In this document: one piece after another, positions 42,002 to 51,212 of the stretch | Numbering within the stretch: the first letter of the stretch is position 1 | Layout: each line of letters opens with the position of its first letter | Assembly (NCBI GenBank): GCA_025526915.1 | Contig: JAHLKH010000047.1 | Location: forward strand, 62,001-126,000 | DNA from: Entophlyctis helioformis | Lineage: Eukaryota > Chytridiomycota > Chytridiomycetes > Chytridiales > Chytriomycetaceae | DNA length: 64,000 nt | Direction of reading: 5' to 3' | Notes under the pieces: generated by a model | What the model saw: the letters and a program-made list of their open reading frames with translations, nothing else | What the model was told of the DNA's origin: nothing | The model's database searches: none | Position numbers and translations under genes: made by a program

Positions 42002-45000
42002 CTAAGAGGATGCAGGGGCGTTGCACACACGAGAGGCAGAAGTGCGGGCAACGATGGACGCATAGGACACAGGACGGGGAACCGTGCGCTCAGAGCGGCG
42101 AGGTGGGGCGGGATGGTTGAGAGGGGGGAGAAACGAGAGAGAGAAGGAAGGAGGAGAAGAGGGAGGAGGGAGAGGAGGGAAAGATGGAGAGAGAGAGGGA
42201 GATGCGGGTGCAGCAGGTGCGATCGGCTCGTCAGCCGGAGCAGGTGCCGCGGGCGTGGCTGCCGCTGGAGCAGGGGCCACTGGTGCAGGAGCAGGCGCAG
42301 TGCGCTTGCGGCGAGAGGGCTTGGATGCCTTGGGCTGCGTGGGAGCGGGCGCCGCGGCGGGAGCAGGAGCAGCCGGTGCAGGAGCAGCCGGAGCAGGAGC
42401 CGCGCGCGTGGGCTGAACCGGTTTGGACGCCTTGCCCTTAGGCGCTTTGGTCGGTCGAGCGTGGAACGCCTCGACGAGGTCCTGGGCCTTGCGCATGTCG
42501 GCGGCTGGGACCCATGTGTTGTCGTCGGCTGGATAACCGACCCACTTGACCAGATACTCGATCTTGCCGCGATAAGTGCGCGAGTCAACGATCCGCTCGA
42601 CCTCGTAGTTGTCCGACGTGCCGTCGTCGGCGTGGTACTCGGGGTCCGGCCGGGAGGGCACATCCTTGCGGCCGGTGGGCGCAGACAGAGGGTCGACATA
42701 CGGGCAGATCCGGTCGGCATGGAACACGTTGTGGACGCGGTGCAGCGAGGCAGGCAGCGCGAGCGTGTAGTTGAGGCCAGATTCACCAGAGTCCAGGCTG
42801 GTGATGGCAAAGGGGCCGAGCCACTTGGCGGCCGTGAGCGGCGGGCGGTGCGAGTCCGCCGGCCAGGAGATGCCCTCAGCATTGAGGAGCACCATGTCGC
42901 CGACCTTGTACGCAGGGTGACGGCGGCGACGCTTGTTTGCCTGAACGGCCATGGCTGCCTGGGCTTTGCGCCGATTCAGAATGGCCGAGTCGCGAGCAGC
43001 AGCCATGTCCAGCAGCAGGTCGCGGGCCGCGGCAGATGGTGCCAGGGCTGGCTCGGACGGGAAGGACCGCGGGTGGCGGCCAAACGCCAGGAAGAAGGGT
43101 GCAAAGCCAGACGACGCAGACGGCGCGCAGTTGAGGCCAAAGCAGGTGGGACCGAGCAGCAGCGGCCAGTCAGAGCCGTGGTAATCGGCCGCCTTGGCGA
43201 GCGCATCCTTGATGGTGCGGATGCTGCGTTCGGCCAAGCCGTCAGTCTGCTGGTGGCGAGCCGTGCTGAGGTTCTGCTTGATCCGGGCAGCGGTGCAGAG
43301 GCTCGACCAGAAAGCCGACAACCAGCGGGCGTCGCGGTCCGAGACGATGTCGACAGGGAAGCCCTTGCCCGAGCAGACCCAGCGAGTCAGGAAGAGCTCG
43401 GCCAGCTCCTGGGCCGACGACGAGCGGCGGCACGGGAACGCGTCGCAGAGACCGGACAGGCGATCGACCACAACCAGAGCAGCATCAAACGCATCGTCTT
43501 GTCCGCCCGCGGGCAGGAACATGACGTCCATGGCGACGCTCGAGAAGCAGTCGTCCGGGATCGCGAGTGGATGCAGCAGGCCGTCAGGCCGGTGGTTGGG
43601 CGTGCGGTGGCGCTGGCACACGTCGCATGAGGCGACATAGGCAGCAATGTCCTCAGACATTCTGGGCCAGAAGTACCGGTTCGACAAGCGGCTGGTGGTC
43701 CGCTGACGTCCCTGGTGCGCACCGAAGGGAGAGTCGTGGTAGTGGGCGAGCAGATCCGCGCGCAGAGACTGCGGCACATACAAGCGGTTGCCCTTGTACC
43801 ACCACGCACCATCCAAGCACTCCATGTGCACTACGACCTTGCGGTCGGCCGGCGTGGCTGACGACGGGTCAGCCTTCCAGCCAGGCAGTCTGGAGGCGAA
43901 TGGGTCGGCCGGCAACGCCGCACGCACGTCTTTCGCCCAGTCAGAGTCAGTGCGCAGATTGGCAGCACGGATCGGGACGGGCGAGCGACAGTTTGTGCAG
44001 AGAGGGGCCTTTGAGGGATCGCGGGACAGCAGATCGGCCAGCGAGTTGAGCTCGCCAGGCACGTACTCGATGGATGTATCAAACTCCTGCAGAGACAGGA
44101 CCCATCGAGCCTGCCGATCCGACAGGTGGGGCTGCGTGGCCAACCAGACCAGCGCCTTGTGGTCAGTGTGCGTGACAGAGCGCACACTGGACAGCAGATG
44201 ACGGAAACGCGAGAAGAACTCCACGATGGCGAGCAACTCGCGTTCGTGGGTTGGATAGTTCATCTCGGCTGGGCTAAGCTTACGTGACCAGCAGGCCACC
44301 AGCTTCTCGCCATCTGGGTGGATCTGCGACAGGTAGCCGGCAATGACGTAGTTGCTGGCATCAGTGTAGACATGCGTTTCCAGAGCCGGGTCAAAGAACC
44401 GCAGCTCGGTCGCTTTCAGCACTGCCTGTCGCAGGTCTTCCACAGCCTGCTTTTGAGCAGGGCCCCACTCCCACTTGGCATTCTTGGCTAGTAGCTTGTA
44501 AAGTGGCAGACACATGGTGGCGTACGCCTTTGCAGGGTTCGGCCCACCAATGAATGACTTTAACCACACAAGCTTGCCAAGCCAAGTTGCCAGAGTGGTT
44601 GTGTTTGAGATGTGTGGCGCTGCTGCCATGTCCTGCAAGTGCTTTGGCGCAATGGAATAACCAGTGGGCGAAAGCACGTGACCGCAGAACTCAATGTCCT
44701 GCTGCAGGATCATGCACTTGGACGGCTTAATGTACAATTGAGCCTCCAGTAGCAGCTTGAGAACAGTGCGTAGGTGTTTGATATGCTCCTTGTACGTCGC
44801 GCTGTAGATGTAGATGTCATCCATGTACACCGAGACGCACGTGCCCAGCAGCTCATTGAGCGTCGACTGGATGGCCTGTGTAAACACAGCCGGAGCATTG
44901 GTCAGCCCAAAAGGCATGACCGTGAACTCAAAGTGACCAAACTGGGTGGAGAACGCAGTTTTCCACTGGTCCTCCGCCTTAACACGAATGTTAAGGAAGC

Positions 45001-48000
45001 CCTCGCGGATGTCAAGCATCGAGCGGAAGGGTTTGTTTGCCAAGTTATCACGGAGGGTCTCAATCTCCGGGATCGCACTGTGGAACTTCACCGAGATGTT
45101 GTTCAAGCCGCGGTAGTCGATGACCAACCGCAGCGAACCATCCTTTTTGCGGACAAAGAGCGTGCCGGCGCCCAAAGGCGATGACGAGCGGCGGATGTAA
45201 CCTTTGGTGTACCACTCGTCCAGCTGCTTCTTGAGCGCTACGGATGCATCCTGGTTCAGTCTCTTGAGGCCACGACGCGGCGGCAGCTGCGCATCCTTAA
45301 TGAAAGGGATCGCAATCTCGAACTCCGAGTCGTGCGCACGGCCTTGCGGCGGGCAGCAGACCTCGTAGTACTCGATGAATGCCTTCTGCGTCTCCTCGTC
45401 CGGGCAGACTGGAAGGTAGGGGTACTTCTCCTTCAGCTCGTCCGGGGTGAGGCCGTTTGCAGCCGCGACGCGAAGGCGCGCATCAGCAGCTGCCTCACGG
45501 TCCTCAGGCAGGTCATCCACATAGACCAGCTCCGCATACTCGTCAGGATGGGCGAGGATGTCCGACATGGTAACCACGATGTCAGAGTGCGGCCGGTTGT
45601 GGGGTGCAGCAGACGGCGGAGCGTCTTCGTGCTGCCAGATGTGGTGCACATCGGGGCGCGACTCGGTTGAGAAGCGGAAAACGCCGCGACGGAAGTTGAA
45701 TGACGCCTTCGCGGTGGTGCGCAGCCACGGCATGCCCAGGATGACATCATCCACACCGTCATAGACAAGGAACCGCACTCTGCCAACAGCATCTGTTCTG
45801 TCAGCGAGCGTGAGGTAGACCTCTGAATCTAGCCTCTGCAAGTTGCCGTTGGCAAACTCGAGAGTCACCGCCTGCCGGGTGAACGGCCGGGCAGCGGCGA
45901 GCAGGCCGTTGGCATCCAACCAACGGCGAGCCACTAGATTCGCGCTGCTGCCAGTGTCCACCAGGACGCTGGCGCTGCGATTGTCTAAGAAGACAGGGAA
46001 GGTGCACCGGTTCTCTGTGATGGGCTTCACAGGAGCCAGGTGCCCCTCCTTCAGTCGCGACGGCGGCAACACAGGACAAACAGGGTGATCAGGGGCCACA
46101 GAGGGCAACCTTTTATTCGCATCAGCCACAACTGGGCTACTCTTCTTCATCTGCGTCGCTGTACTGGGTCCCGTCGTCTGAGAACGACGAGACGGTTTCG
46201 AGCGACCGCGAGCCGGAGCCATTGCTGGTGCGCCGTCGTCACGGGCAGGGACCGATGGAGGTTCGGTGTCAGCATTGGGCTTACGCACGGCCGCAGGCTT
46301 AGCCGCCGAAGCGTGCTTAGCCGCAGGAGCAGGAGGAGCCAGAGGGGGCGAGCGAACGTACCCGGGTGCCTTGGCCTTTGCCGCGATGCGCCCGACCTTA
46401 GAGTGGGGCGGGCGCTGGCTAGGCGATCGGCTGGCATGGTCGGCTGTCGCAGCGGGCGAGGCGGCCTTACGCGTTTCAGATGCGCTGTTGTTGCCAGAGG
46501 GCGCAGGAGTGGCCTTGGGCGATGAGGAGCTCCAAGAACGCGGCGACGCGGCGGCTGTCTTGCCAGAGCTGGGCGTCGACTTGGCGTCTTGGGCCTTGTG
46601 AGCGTTGGCGAGGGCAGTGGCAATTGCAATGTCACGCTCGTGTTCCTCCGCGCCTGAGTGTCGCTTGATGAACGCCTCGCGGAGGGCCGAGTAGGTCGTG
46701 AGCGAATCCCACGCCTCGGGCTTGTCCTTGATGCGCGTGCGGAGGAATGTGAGCCTCTCCGCCTCCGTAAGCTGGGCGTCATCGAACAGCCGCTCGGCTG
46801 CATGCAGCCAATCCTGCGGGACACGGCCATGGCACTCAGTGGGCGCAAAGTCACGCTCCAGCTTCTGGCGAGCCTGGCCTCGGACTCGTTCCGGGGCACT
46901 GTGGCGCGACACGAGGTCCGCAAGGAAGTGGGCGAGCGTCGGGGGCGGATCGTCTGTCTTGAGCGACTTGAACCAGGCGGTGGCGAATACACGGGCATCG
47001 CCTGTGAGGAGCGTCAAGAGGGTTGCGCCAATGTCGCTCAGGGGGATCGCGTCCACGCCGGTCGCCTTGCAGGCGCTCTTGTAGGCCATCTCAATGGCAA
47101 GGACGAACGGCTCGAGGCTCTCGCGAGTGGCGTTCCAGTTGACCGTCAGCTGCGAGCCCTTGACCATGACAAGGCCGTTGAACGGCACCTGTCTGCCAAG
47201 CGATTCCGAGAACACCTTGGCCAAGTTTGGTGCACGGGCTTCCACGGCTGCTGGCAGGCGAGCATCCACCGAGGATCCCGACGCGTGGGCCGGACGCGAG
47301 TCCACCGAGGACCCAAGCGCCTGGACCGGATGCTCCGCAAGCAGGGTCGCCGTGGCTGAGGCCTGCGCCAACGCAGCGTTTGCCGTTTTGGTGGCCTTGG
47401 CGACGGCATCCGAGAAGACCTGCTCCAGTGCAATCACGGATTCCGACGTGTTGGCGACGCTCTTCTGCAGGCCCCGTATGGCCTCTGAGTTGGCCTCGAC
47501 AGAGTCAAAGAGTGCCACCAGGCGTTGATGGTGGAGCTGGGTGGCGTTGGAGTAGGCCTCAGCCTGCCTGGCGGCCATGTCGCGGTCCGACTGCAGCTGA
47601 AGCCGCAGATCGTCGATGGCAGCGTGGGCGGCGGCCGCAGATGATGTGGTCGCCTTGAGTGCTCGGCTGGTGTCTGACGCCCCCGTGTGGAGGCGCACGA
47701 GTTCGTAGAACATGTGCTCTCCAGTGATGGTGAAGGGCCGCCTGGGGGCACTCCCAGCACCGGGCTGGACGGCCGGCGTGCTGGAGAGGAACGCCTCTTG
47801 GCGCCGACCAGCGTCTGCGTCGTGGCGGCCCAACAGATCGGCCGAGGAGTGGCGGCGCGCTGGTGAGGCGCCAAAAGACGCGCCCAGAGCAGAGTCGGCC
47901 ATCAAGACGGACGACGTACCCACAGGGTCGGGGCGGTGCTGGGACCTTGGGGGGGTGGCGTCGATGAACGAGCGGGCCGTATCGAACGAGGCCTCGCCGA

Positions 48001-48073
48001 GGAGGTCCTGGTCAGTGCCCAAGGGGGCGGCGGCCGAGCGAGCCGCGGGCTGGGGCGAGCGCTCGACGGCCAT
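42002..48073 (-). CDS. Gag-Pol polyprotein of the chromovirus
   Basis: One frame of 2,023 residues from the Met of MAVERSPQPAARS (48073); upstream codons in the frame lie in LTR sequence. Order and key residues: Gag with a retrotransposon-gag domain (about 47200-46600) but no obvious CCHC knuckle; aspartic protease with DTGSS (near 45950); reverse transcriptase with DIREGFLN, FGLTNAP and YMDD (near 44820); RNase H with YTDAS; integrase with an HHCC zinc region ending CDVCQRHR, a core with MDV, SDRDARW and TDGLAERS carrying the D,D,E residues; and a chromodomain (VERIVDSRTYRGKIEYLVKW, about 42600-42520). Chromodomains steer integration to histone-marked chromatin. The C-terminal tail is Ala/Pro-rich. 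No stop or frameshift is present, so the frame is potentially functional. Gag and Pol share one frame, as in Tf1-like elements. Confidence 0.95.
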   Translation of the reverse strand: MAVERSPQPAARSAAAPLGTDQDLLGEASFDTARSFIDATPPRSQHRPDPVGTSSVLMADSALGASFGASPARRHSSADLLGRHDADAGRRQEAFLSSTPAVQPGAGSAPRRPFTITGEHMFYELVRLHTGASDTSRALKATTSSAAAAHAAIDDLRLQLQSDRDMAARQAEAYSNATQLHHQRLVALFDSVEANSEAIRGLQKSVANTSESVIALEQVFSDAVAKATKTANAALAQASATATLLAEHPVQALGSSVDSRPAHASGSSVDARLPAAVEARAPNLAKVFSESLGRQVPFNGLVMVKGSQLTVNWNATRESLEPFVLAIEMAYKSACKATGVDAIPLSDIGATLLTLLTGDARVFATAWFKSLKTDDPPPTLAHFLADLVSRHSAPERVRGQARQKLERDFAPTECHGRVPQDWLHAAERLFDDAQLTEAERLTFLRTRIKDKPEAWDSLTTYSALREAFIKRHSGAEEHERDIAIATALANAHKAQDAKSTPSSGKTAAASPRSWSSSSPKATPAPSGNNSASETRKAASPAATADHASRSPSQRPPHSKVGRIAAKAKAPGYVRSPPLAPPAPAAKHASAAKPAAVRKPNADTEPPSVPARDDGAPAMAPARGRSKPSRRSQTTGPSTATQMKKSSPVVADANKRLPSVAPDHPVCPVLPPSRLKEGHLAPVKPITENRCTFPVFLDNRSASVLVDTGSSANLVARRWLDANGLLAAARPFTRQAVTLEFANGNLQRLDSEVYLTLADRTDAVGRVRFLVYDGVDDVILGMPWLRTTAKASFNFRRGVFRFSTESRPDVHHIWQHEDAPPSAAPHNRPHSDIVVTMSDILAHPDEYAELVYVDDLPEDREAAADARLRVAAANGLTPDELKEKYPYLPVCPDEETQKAFIEYYEVCCPPQGRAHDSEFEIAIPFIKDAQLPPRRGLKRLNQDASVALKKQLDEWYTKGYIRRSSSPLGAGTLFVRKKDGSLRLVIDYRGLNNISVKFHSAIPEIETLRDNLANKPFRSMLDIREGFLNIRVKAEDQWKTAFSTQFGHFEFTVMPFGLTNAPAVFTQAIQSTLNELLGTCVSVYMDDIYIYSATYKEHIKHLRTVLKLLLEAQLYIKPSKCMILQQDIEFCGHVLSPTGYSIAPKHLQDMAAAPHISNTTTLATWLGKLVWLKSFIGGPNPAKAYATMCLPLYKLLAKNAKWEWGPAQKQAVEDLRQAVLKATELRFFDPALETHVYTDASNYVIAGYLSQIHPDGEKLVACWSRKLSPAEMNYPTHERELLAIVEFFSRFRHLLSSVRSVTHTDHKALVWLATQPHLSDRQARWVLSLQEFDTSIEYVPGELNSLADLLSRDPSKAPLCTNCRSPVPIRAANLRTDSDWAKDVRAALPADPFASRLPGWKADPSSATPADRKVVVHMECLDGAWWYKGNRLYVPQSLRADLLAHYHDSPFGAHQGRQRTTSRLSNRYFWPRMSEDIAAYVASCDVCQRHRTPNHRPDGLLHPLAIPDDCFSSVAMDVMFLPAGGQDDAFDAALVVVDRLSGLCDAFPCRRSSSAQELAELFLTRWVCSGKGFPVDIVSDRDARWLSAFWSSLCTAARIKQNLSTARHQQTDGLAERSIRTIKDALAKAADYHGSDWPLLLGPTCFGLNCAPSASSGFAPFFLAFGRHPRSFPSEPALAPSAAARDLLLDMAAARDSAILNRRKAQAAMAVQANKRRRRHPAYKVGDMVLLNAEGISWPADSHRPPLTAAKWLGPFAITSLDSGESGLNYTLALPASLHRVHNVFHADRICPYVDPLSAPTGRKDVPSRPDPEYHADDGTSDNYEVERIVDSRTYRGKIEYLVKWVGYPADDNTWVPAADMRKAQDLVEAFHARPTKAPKGKASKPVQPTRAAPAPAAPAPAAPAPAAAPAPTQPKASKPSRRKRTAPAPAPVAPAPAAATPAAPAPADEPIAPAAPASPSLSPSFPPLPPPSSPPSFSLSFLPPLNHPAPPRRSERTVPRPVSYASIVARTSASRVCNAPASS

Positions 48074-48157
48074 CCAAAGGAAAAAAAAAAACGGAAAAAC
48101 GACGGAAAAATCGATCGACGGCGGCGGGGAACGGCGGCCGACGGCGTCGAGAGGGCG

Positions 48158-48165
48158 GTTCTTGC
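48158..48165 (-). other. Primer-binding site candidate, self-complementary to the LTR
   Basis: On the minus strand GCAAGAAC directly follows the 5' LTR. It is the exact reverse complement of GTTCTTGC inside the 5' LTR (48258-48251). This resembles the self-priming arrangement known from Tf1, where the RNA 5' end anneals to the primer site. A tRNA match was not recognised. Confidence 0.4.
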
Positions 48166-48351
48166 TGTAGCACTGGGCCTCCAGGCAGACTTGCCGGCTG
48201 GTTCTCGGGGTCAGTGATGTATGCACGCGAGGAAGGGCGGGCAGACGACTGCAAGAACGGGGGAAACCAGAGCGGCCAGTGCGGCCCGACAATGTCTGTC
48301 CGGTCACGTGGGTCACGTGGATCACGTGACCGCGACCGAGCATCCGTTACA
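48166..48351 (-). repeat. 5' LTR
   Basis: The 186-bp 5' LTR in element orientation, without the 73-bp duplication seen in the 3' copy. It should carry the promoter of the element. Confidence 0.88.
48305..48328. promoter_or_regulatory. Triple CACGTG array in the 5' LTR
   Basis: CACGTG occurs at 48305, 48314 and 48323 with the same 9-bp period as in the other LTR, so the array is conserved although other LTR positions differ. Confidence 0.5.
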
Positions 48352-48830
48352 TGTACGTACTGCTTCAAGTGCCAAGATCCCTTGCCTATGCACCGTCTGT
48401 AAAGGCAGCGCAGAATAGTGCCCACTGAACGCAGGACTTGCAGGGCATGGCCCTTGTGAGCGGACTTGATACCGGTATCGCCGTACTTGCCGTCAACGTG
48501 AAAGATATAGGCGTGCTCAGCACCGTACTCGGCAATGAACGATGTGATGACGGGCTTGAGGATCGGTATCCACCCAGCTGTGGATACTGGGTAATCGGGC
48601 CCTGCTGCCCCGAGAAGTGCGGAAAGAACATGCTCATCACATCGACATGAAGAATACCAGGGTTGCTTGGTGTGGCCGTGTTGGCGTCGCTTGGATCTCG
48701 TGATGGCCATGCGCTGTCTAGCACAAGCCTCACGAACGTGGACACAAGCATACCGATCAAGAGTACACAGCTGCCGCCATGCTTCCCCAACCACGAAACA
48801 AGCCCAGGGAGCCCCATGTCGTGCAATTGT
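48352..48830 (-). pseudogene. Unidentified coding-like fragment cut by the retrotransposon
   Basis: The minus-strand frame holds a protein-like stretch without low complexity: HVLSALLGAAGPDYPVSTAG, IPILKPVITSFIAEYGAEHA, YIFHVDGKYGDTGIKSAHKG and HALQVLRSVGTILRCLYR. It ends KGSWHLKQ followed by GTACGTACA, a good splice donor, and the LTR begins just after. I do not recognise the family. The downstream part would lie left of the element, but the left flank is an LRR gene on the other strand, so the two flanks do not belong together. Confidence 0.4.
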
Positions 48831-48834
48831 GTCT

Positions 48835-49255
48835 GCGATCGTGTGGTCTCGCCTGCGTGCCCGTGCCTGCGTATCTGTGTGTGACCGTTTGTTTGTTTGT
48901 TTGTGCGATTGTGCGATTGTGCGTGCTCGTGCGATCGTGCCTGCGAGCGACTGTGTGTGCGGTCGTGGCCGTGCCTGTGTGCCTACGATCTTGCGCTCGT
49001 GCCTGCGATCCTGCGATCCTGCGAGCAATCCTGCGTGTCCGTGCAGTCTTGCCTGCAATCCTGCCTGCGTGTCCGTGCGTGTCCGTGCGATCCTGCCTGC
49101 GATCCTGCGATCCTGCGTGACCGTGCGTGTCCGTGCGTGTCCGCGCGTGTCCGTGCGTGTCCCTGCGTGTCTGTGCAGTCTTGCCTGCGATTGTGCTTGC
49201 GATCCTGCGTGCCTGCAATCCTGCCTGCGTGACCGTGCGTGTCCGTGCGTCGAGT
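48835..49255. repeat. Degenerate minisatellite of CCTGCGATC / CGTGCGTGTC units
   Basis: About 420 bp of interlocking units (TGCGATCCTGC, TGCGTGTCCG, TGTGCGATTG) without a fixed period. Open frames across it are repetitive translations. Confidence 0.8.
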
Positions 49256-51212
49256 GATCGGGTGGTGCTTGTTCCCTACCTTTAGTAACCTGAGCAAACC
49301 AGTCAACACAAGTTTGCTTTGATTTTCCACCAAACAGCCAACCAATCAGAAGTCTATGAAAAGGTCTGCAATGCCGCCTCTTCCACCAACGCGGTCATGT
49401 TTGTTGTGGATCTGGTGGCATGGATCTGTCACGAGGCGTGTGTTCTCGTCCACGACCGTGCATGTGCCGCTGACTGACTGGCTGGCTCGCATTGACTTTT
49501 GCTCAGGTTGATGCCTGGTTGGATTTCAACTTCATTCTTCTTGGTTGGATTGGCATGCCACTCTGAGCAGCGATGCTGTTGATGCAGATCGTCTCCACTT
49601 TGAGGCTGGCACGCAGCCCGTCTTGGAGGTGGCGGCTTGATGGCCACTCGGTGGCACACCAAGGGCACTCCTGCCTGTGGCAGTCTCAACTGGCACCTGT
49701 TTGCATCCAGCCGGCACTCTTTTGCGTGCTCCAGAGACAACCGCGCCACAGCAGACCTGGATGCCTTGGTTGAATCTGCAACCAAAGGCTTGCTTGATGC
49801 TCAACGGCAGTTGGGTGTTGGCATGGTAGCCACAGCACTGGTTGCCCATCCAGCCTTGTTCATAGGGTCCATGCCGCAGTTGGAATCACCAAGTGCGCAT
49901 GGAATTGCTAGATCTCATCCGTGTGAATACCTCCAACCTGATGCCCAGCCCTCTTTTGTGCTCTGAGCAGTACTGAGATGCGCCGTATCGCTATCTGGCT
50001 CTTTGGAACAGATGTTGCCAACCAACACCATGACAACCCTCCAATCTTTGACCGAGTAGTCATCGCAGATCTCACAAATGTGTCACACTTTCTTGTGATG
50101 ATGGTGCAAGGCGAGTTTCTCCTTGGGCACGGTGTCTTCATTGCCGACTTTGGATGCTGTTGACTTCAGTCGCCAGCAGGTCTGGGACGACTTGTTCTTT
50201 GCAGCCTGCAGTCGATCAGCCCTTTGTTGTTGACCGAGACTGCGCATGCTGCTCGTCATTGCATTCGCGGGCATGCTGACAAGCCAGGTGGGTATGGCTG
50301 TTGGCTGTGGATGACGGGGTGCGACGGCATCGTGCCTTGAATGCAAGACATGTTGATTATCTGCGCTGCTGGCTGTTGCAAAGACACTCGTCGCTGTGAC
50401 CTTGCTGTCTACACAAAGGCAGCCTGGACAGAGGTTGACATGTGTGAGCAGGATTGCTGCAGGCATTCTCTGTGTATCGCCTCGACAGTTCTCAAAGTCA
50501 GACCAATCCAAGCGCGATGCCTTACAGCAGCTCAACGATACGCGGCAGCTCAACGATACGCCGAGTGATCCATCCATGTCCTCGTTGGTGAGCTCGTCTG
50601 CCTCTTGTGCGATGGCTGTCAACAGTTGCGACTCTGTTGACACTGTGTGCCTTGACAATCTCGACGACAGCAAGTACCTTGCAGGCGAGCATGGACAGCC
50701 AACCGTTGTTGCAGCTGCCACGCCAACGGCCAGCCGCCAAAGAGCGTCAAGCAAGCGGAAGAGAGCAGCAGCAGCTGGTGCCAGTGCGTCTGTGTCGGCT
50801 GTGACGTCGCCCGTTCGGACATTGCAGCAGGCAGCCCCAGCAGCACACACAAGTGCGCCGACTGGAGGCAGAGGGACAGCAGCTGCAACAGGCAGTGGCA
50901 GGACAGTTCTTCGTGACACTACCAACACGCAGACAACTGCTGCCCCTTGGACAGGCTCGGCAGTCCACAAGCAAGCGCCAAAGCGGGCACGGCTTGAGAA
51001 GGCATCGGCTGCAGACCGCTCAGAGTGACTGGGAATCCGGACAAGAATATGAAATTGGAATCAAAATGATTGGAAATTGGATGCCAAATTGAACAAAATT
51101 CGAGGCAAACCAGCCGACCAATCAGGTGCCGGCACAGGGTGCTCTATGGGGAAACACAGAATTGCCTGCCCCCCTCCTGCAATTGCCGAGTTTGCCGAAA
51201 AGATCGCCTGCG
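49256..51212. other. 2-kb region with no firm gene
   Basis: The best coding candidate is a plus-strand frame ending at 51028 whose last ~170 codons are Ala/Thr/Ser-rich with a basic KRKRAAAAG patch and an APKRARLEK end. It could be the disordered tail of a nuclear protein. No start, intron set or domain could be fixed. On the minus strand CEICDDYSVKDW (about 50080) recalls a zinc-finger start but lies between stops. Treat as decayed or unannotated sequence. Confidence 0.35.

Larger units (their letters stand above)
41692..48351 (-). mobile_element. Ty3/gypsy LTR retrotransposon with chromodomain (chromovirus)
   Basis: A 6,660-bp element read on the minus strand. Both LTRs start TGTAGCACTGGG and end CCGTTACA on the plus strand (TG...CA). 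Between them lies one uninterrupted gag-pol frame. A polypurine tract precedes the 3' LTR. The LTRs differ in length (257 and 186 bp) and at about 14 positions, and the flanking bases show no target-site duplication (ACACTG on the left, TGTACG on the right). The domain order PR-RT-RNaseH-IN-chromodomain places it in Metaviridae chromoviruses of fungi. Confidence 0.93.

Noticed and set aside
41987..43630. A 547-codon plus-strand open frame
   Set aside because: It is the antisense shadow of the integrase and chromodomain part of the retrotransposon polyprotein; it is Arg/Gly-rich and has no domain.
48012..48343. Extending the gag-pol protein upstream into the LTR
   Set aside because: The frame is open there, but LTR-derived codons and a Phe run (from AAAAAAAAAA) precede the likely start MAVERSPQ; translation from the LTR is not supported.
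50083..50970. A 295-codon minus-strand gene
   Set aside because: The frame is Ala/Thr/Val-rich, overlaps a plus-strand frame of similar quality, and shows no domain, start context or splice structure.
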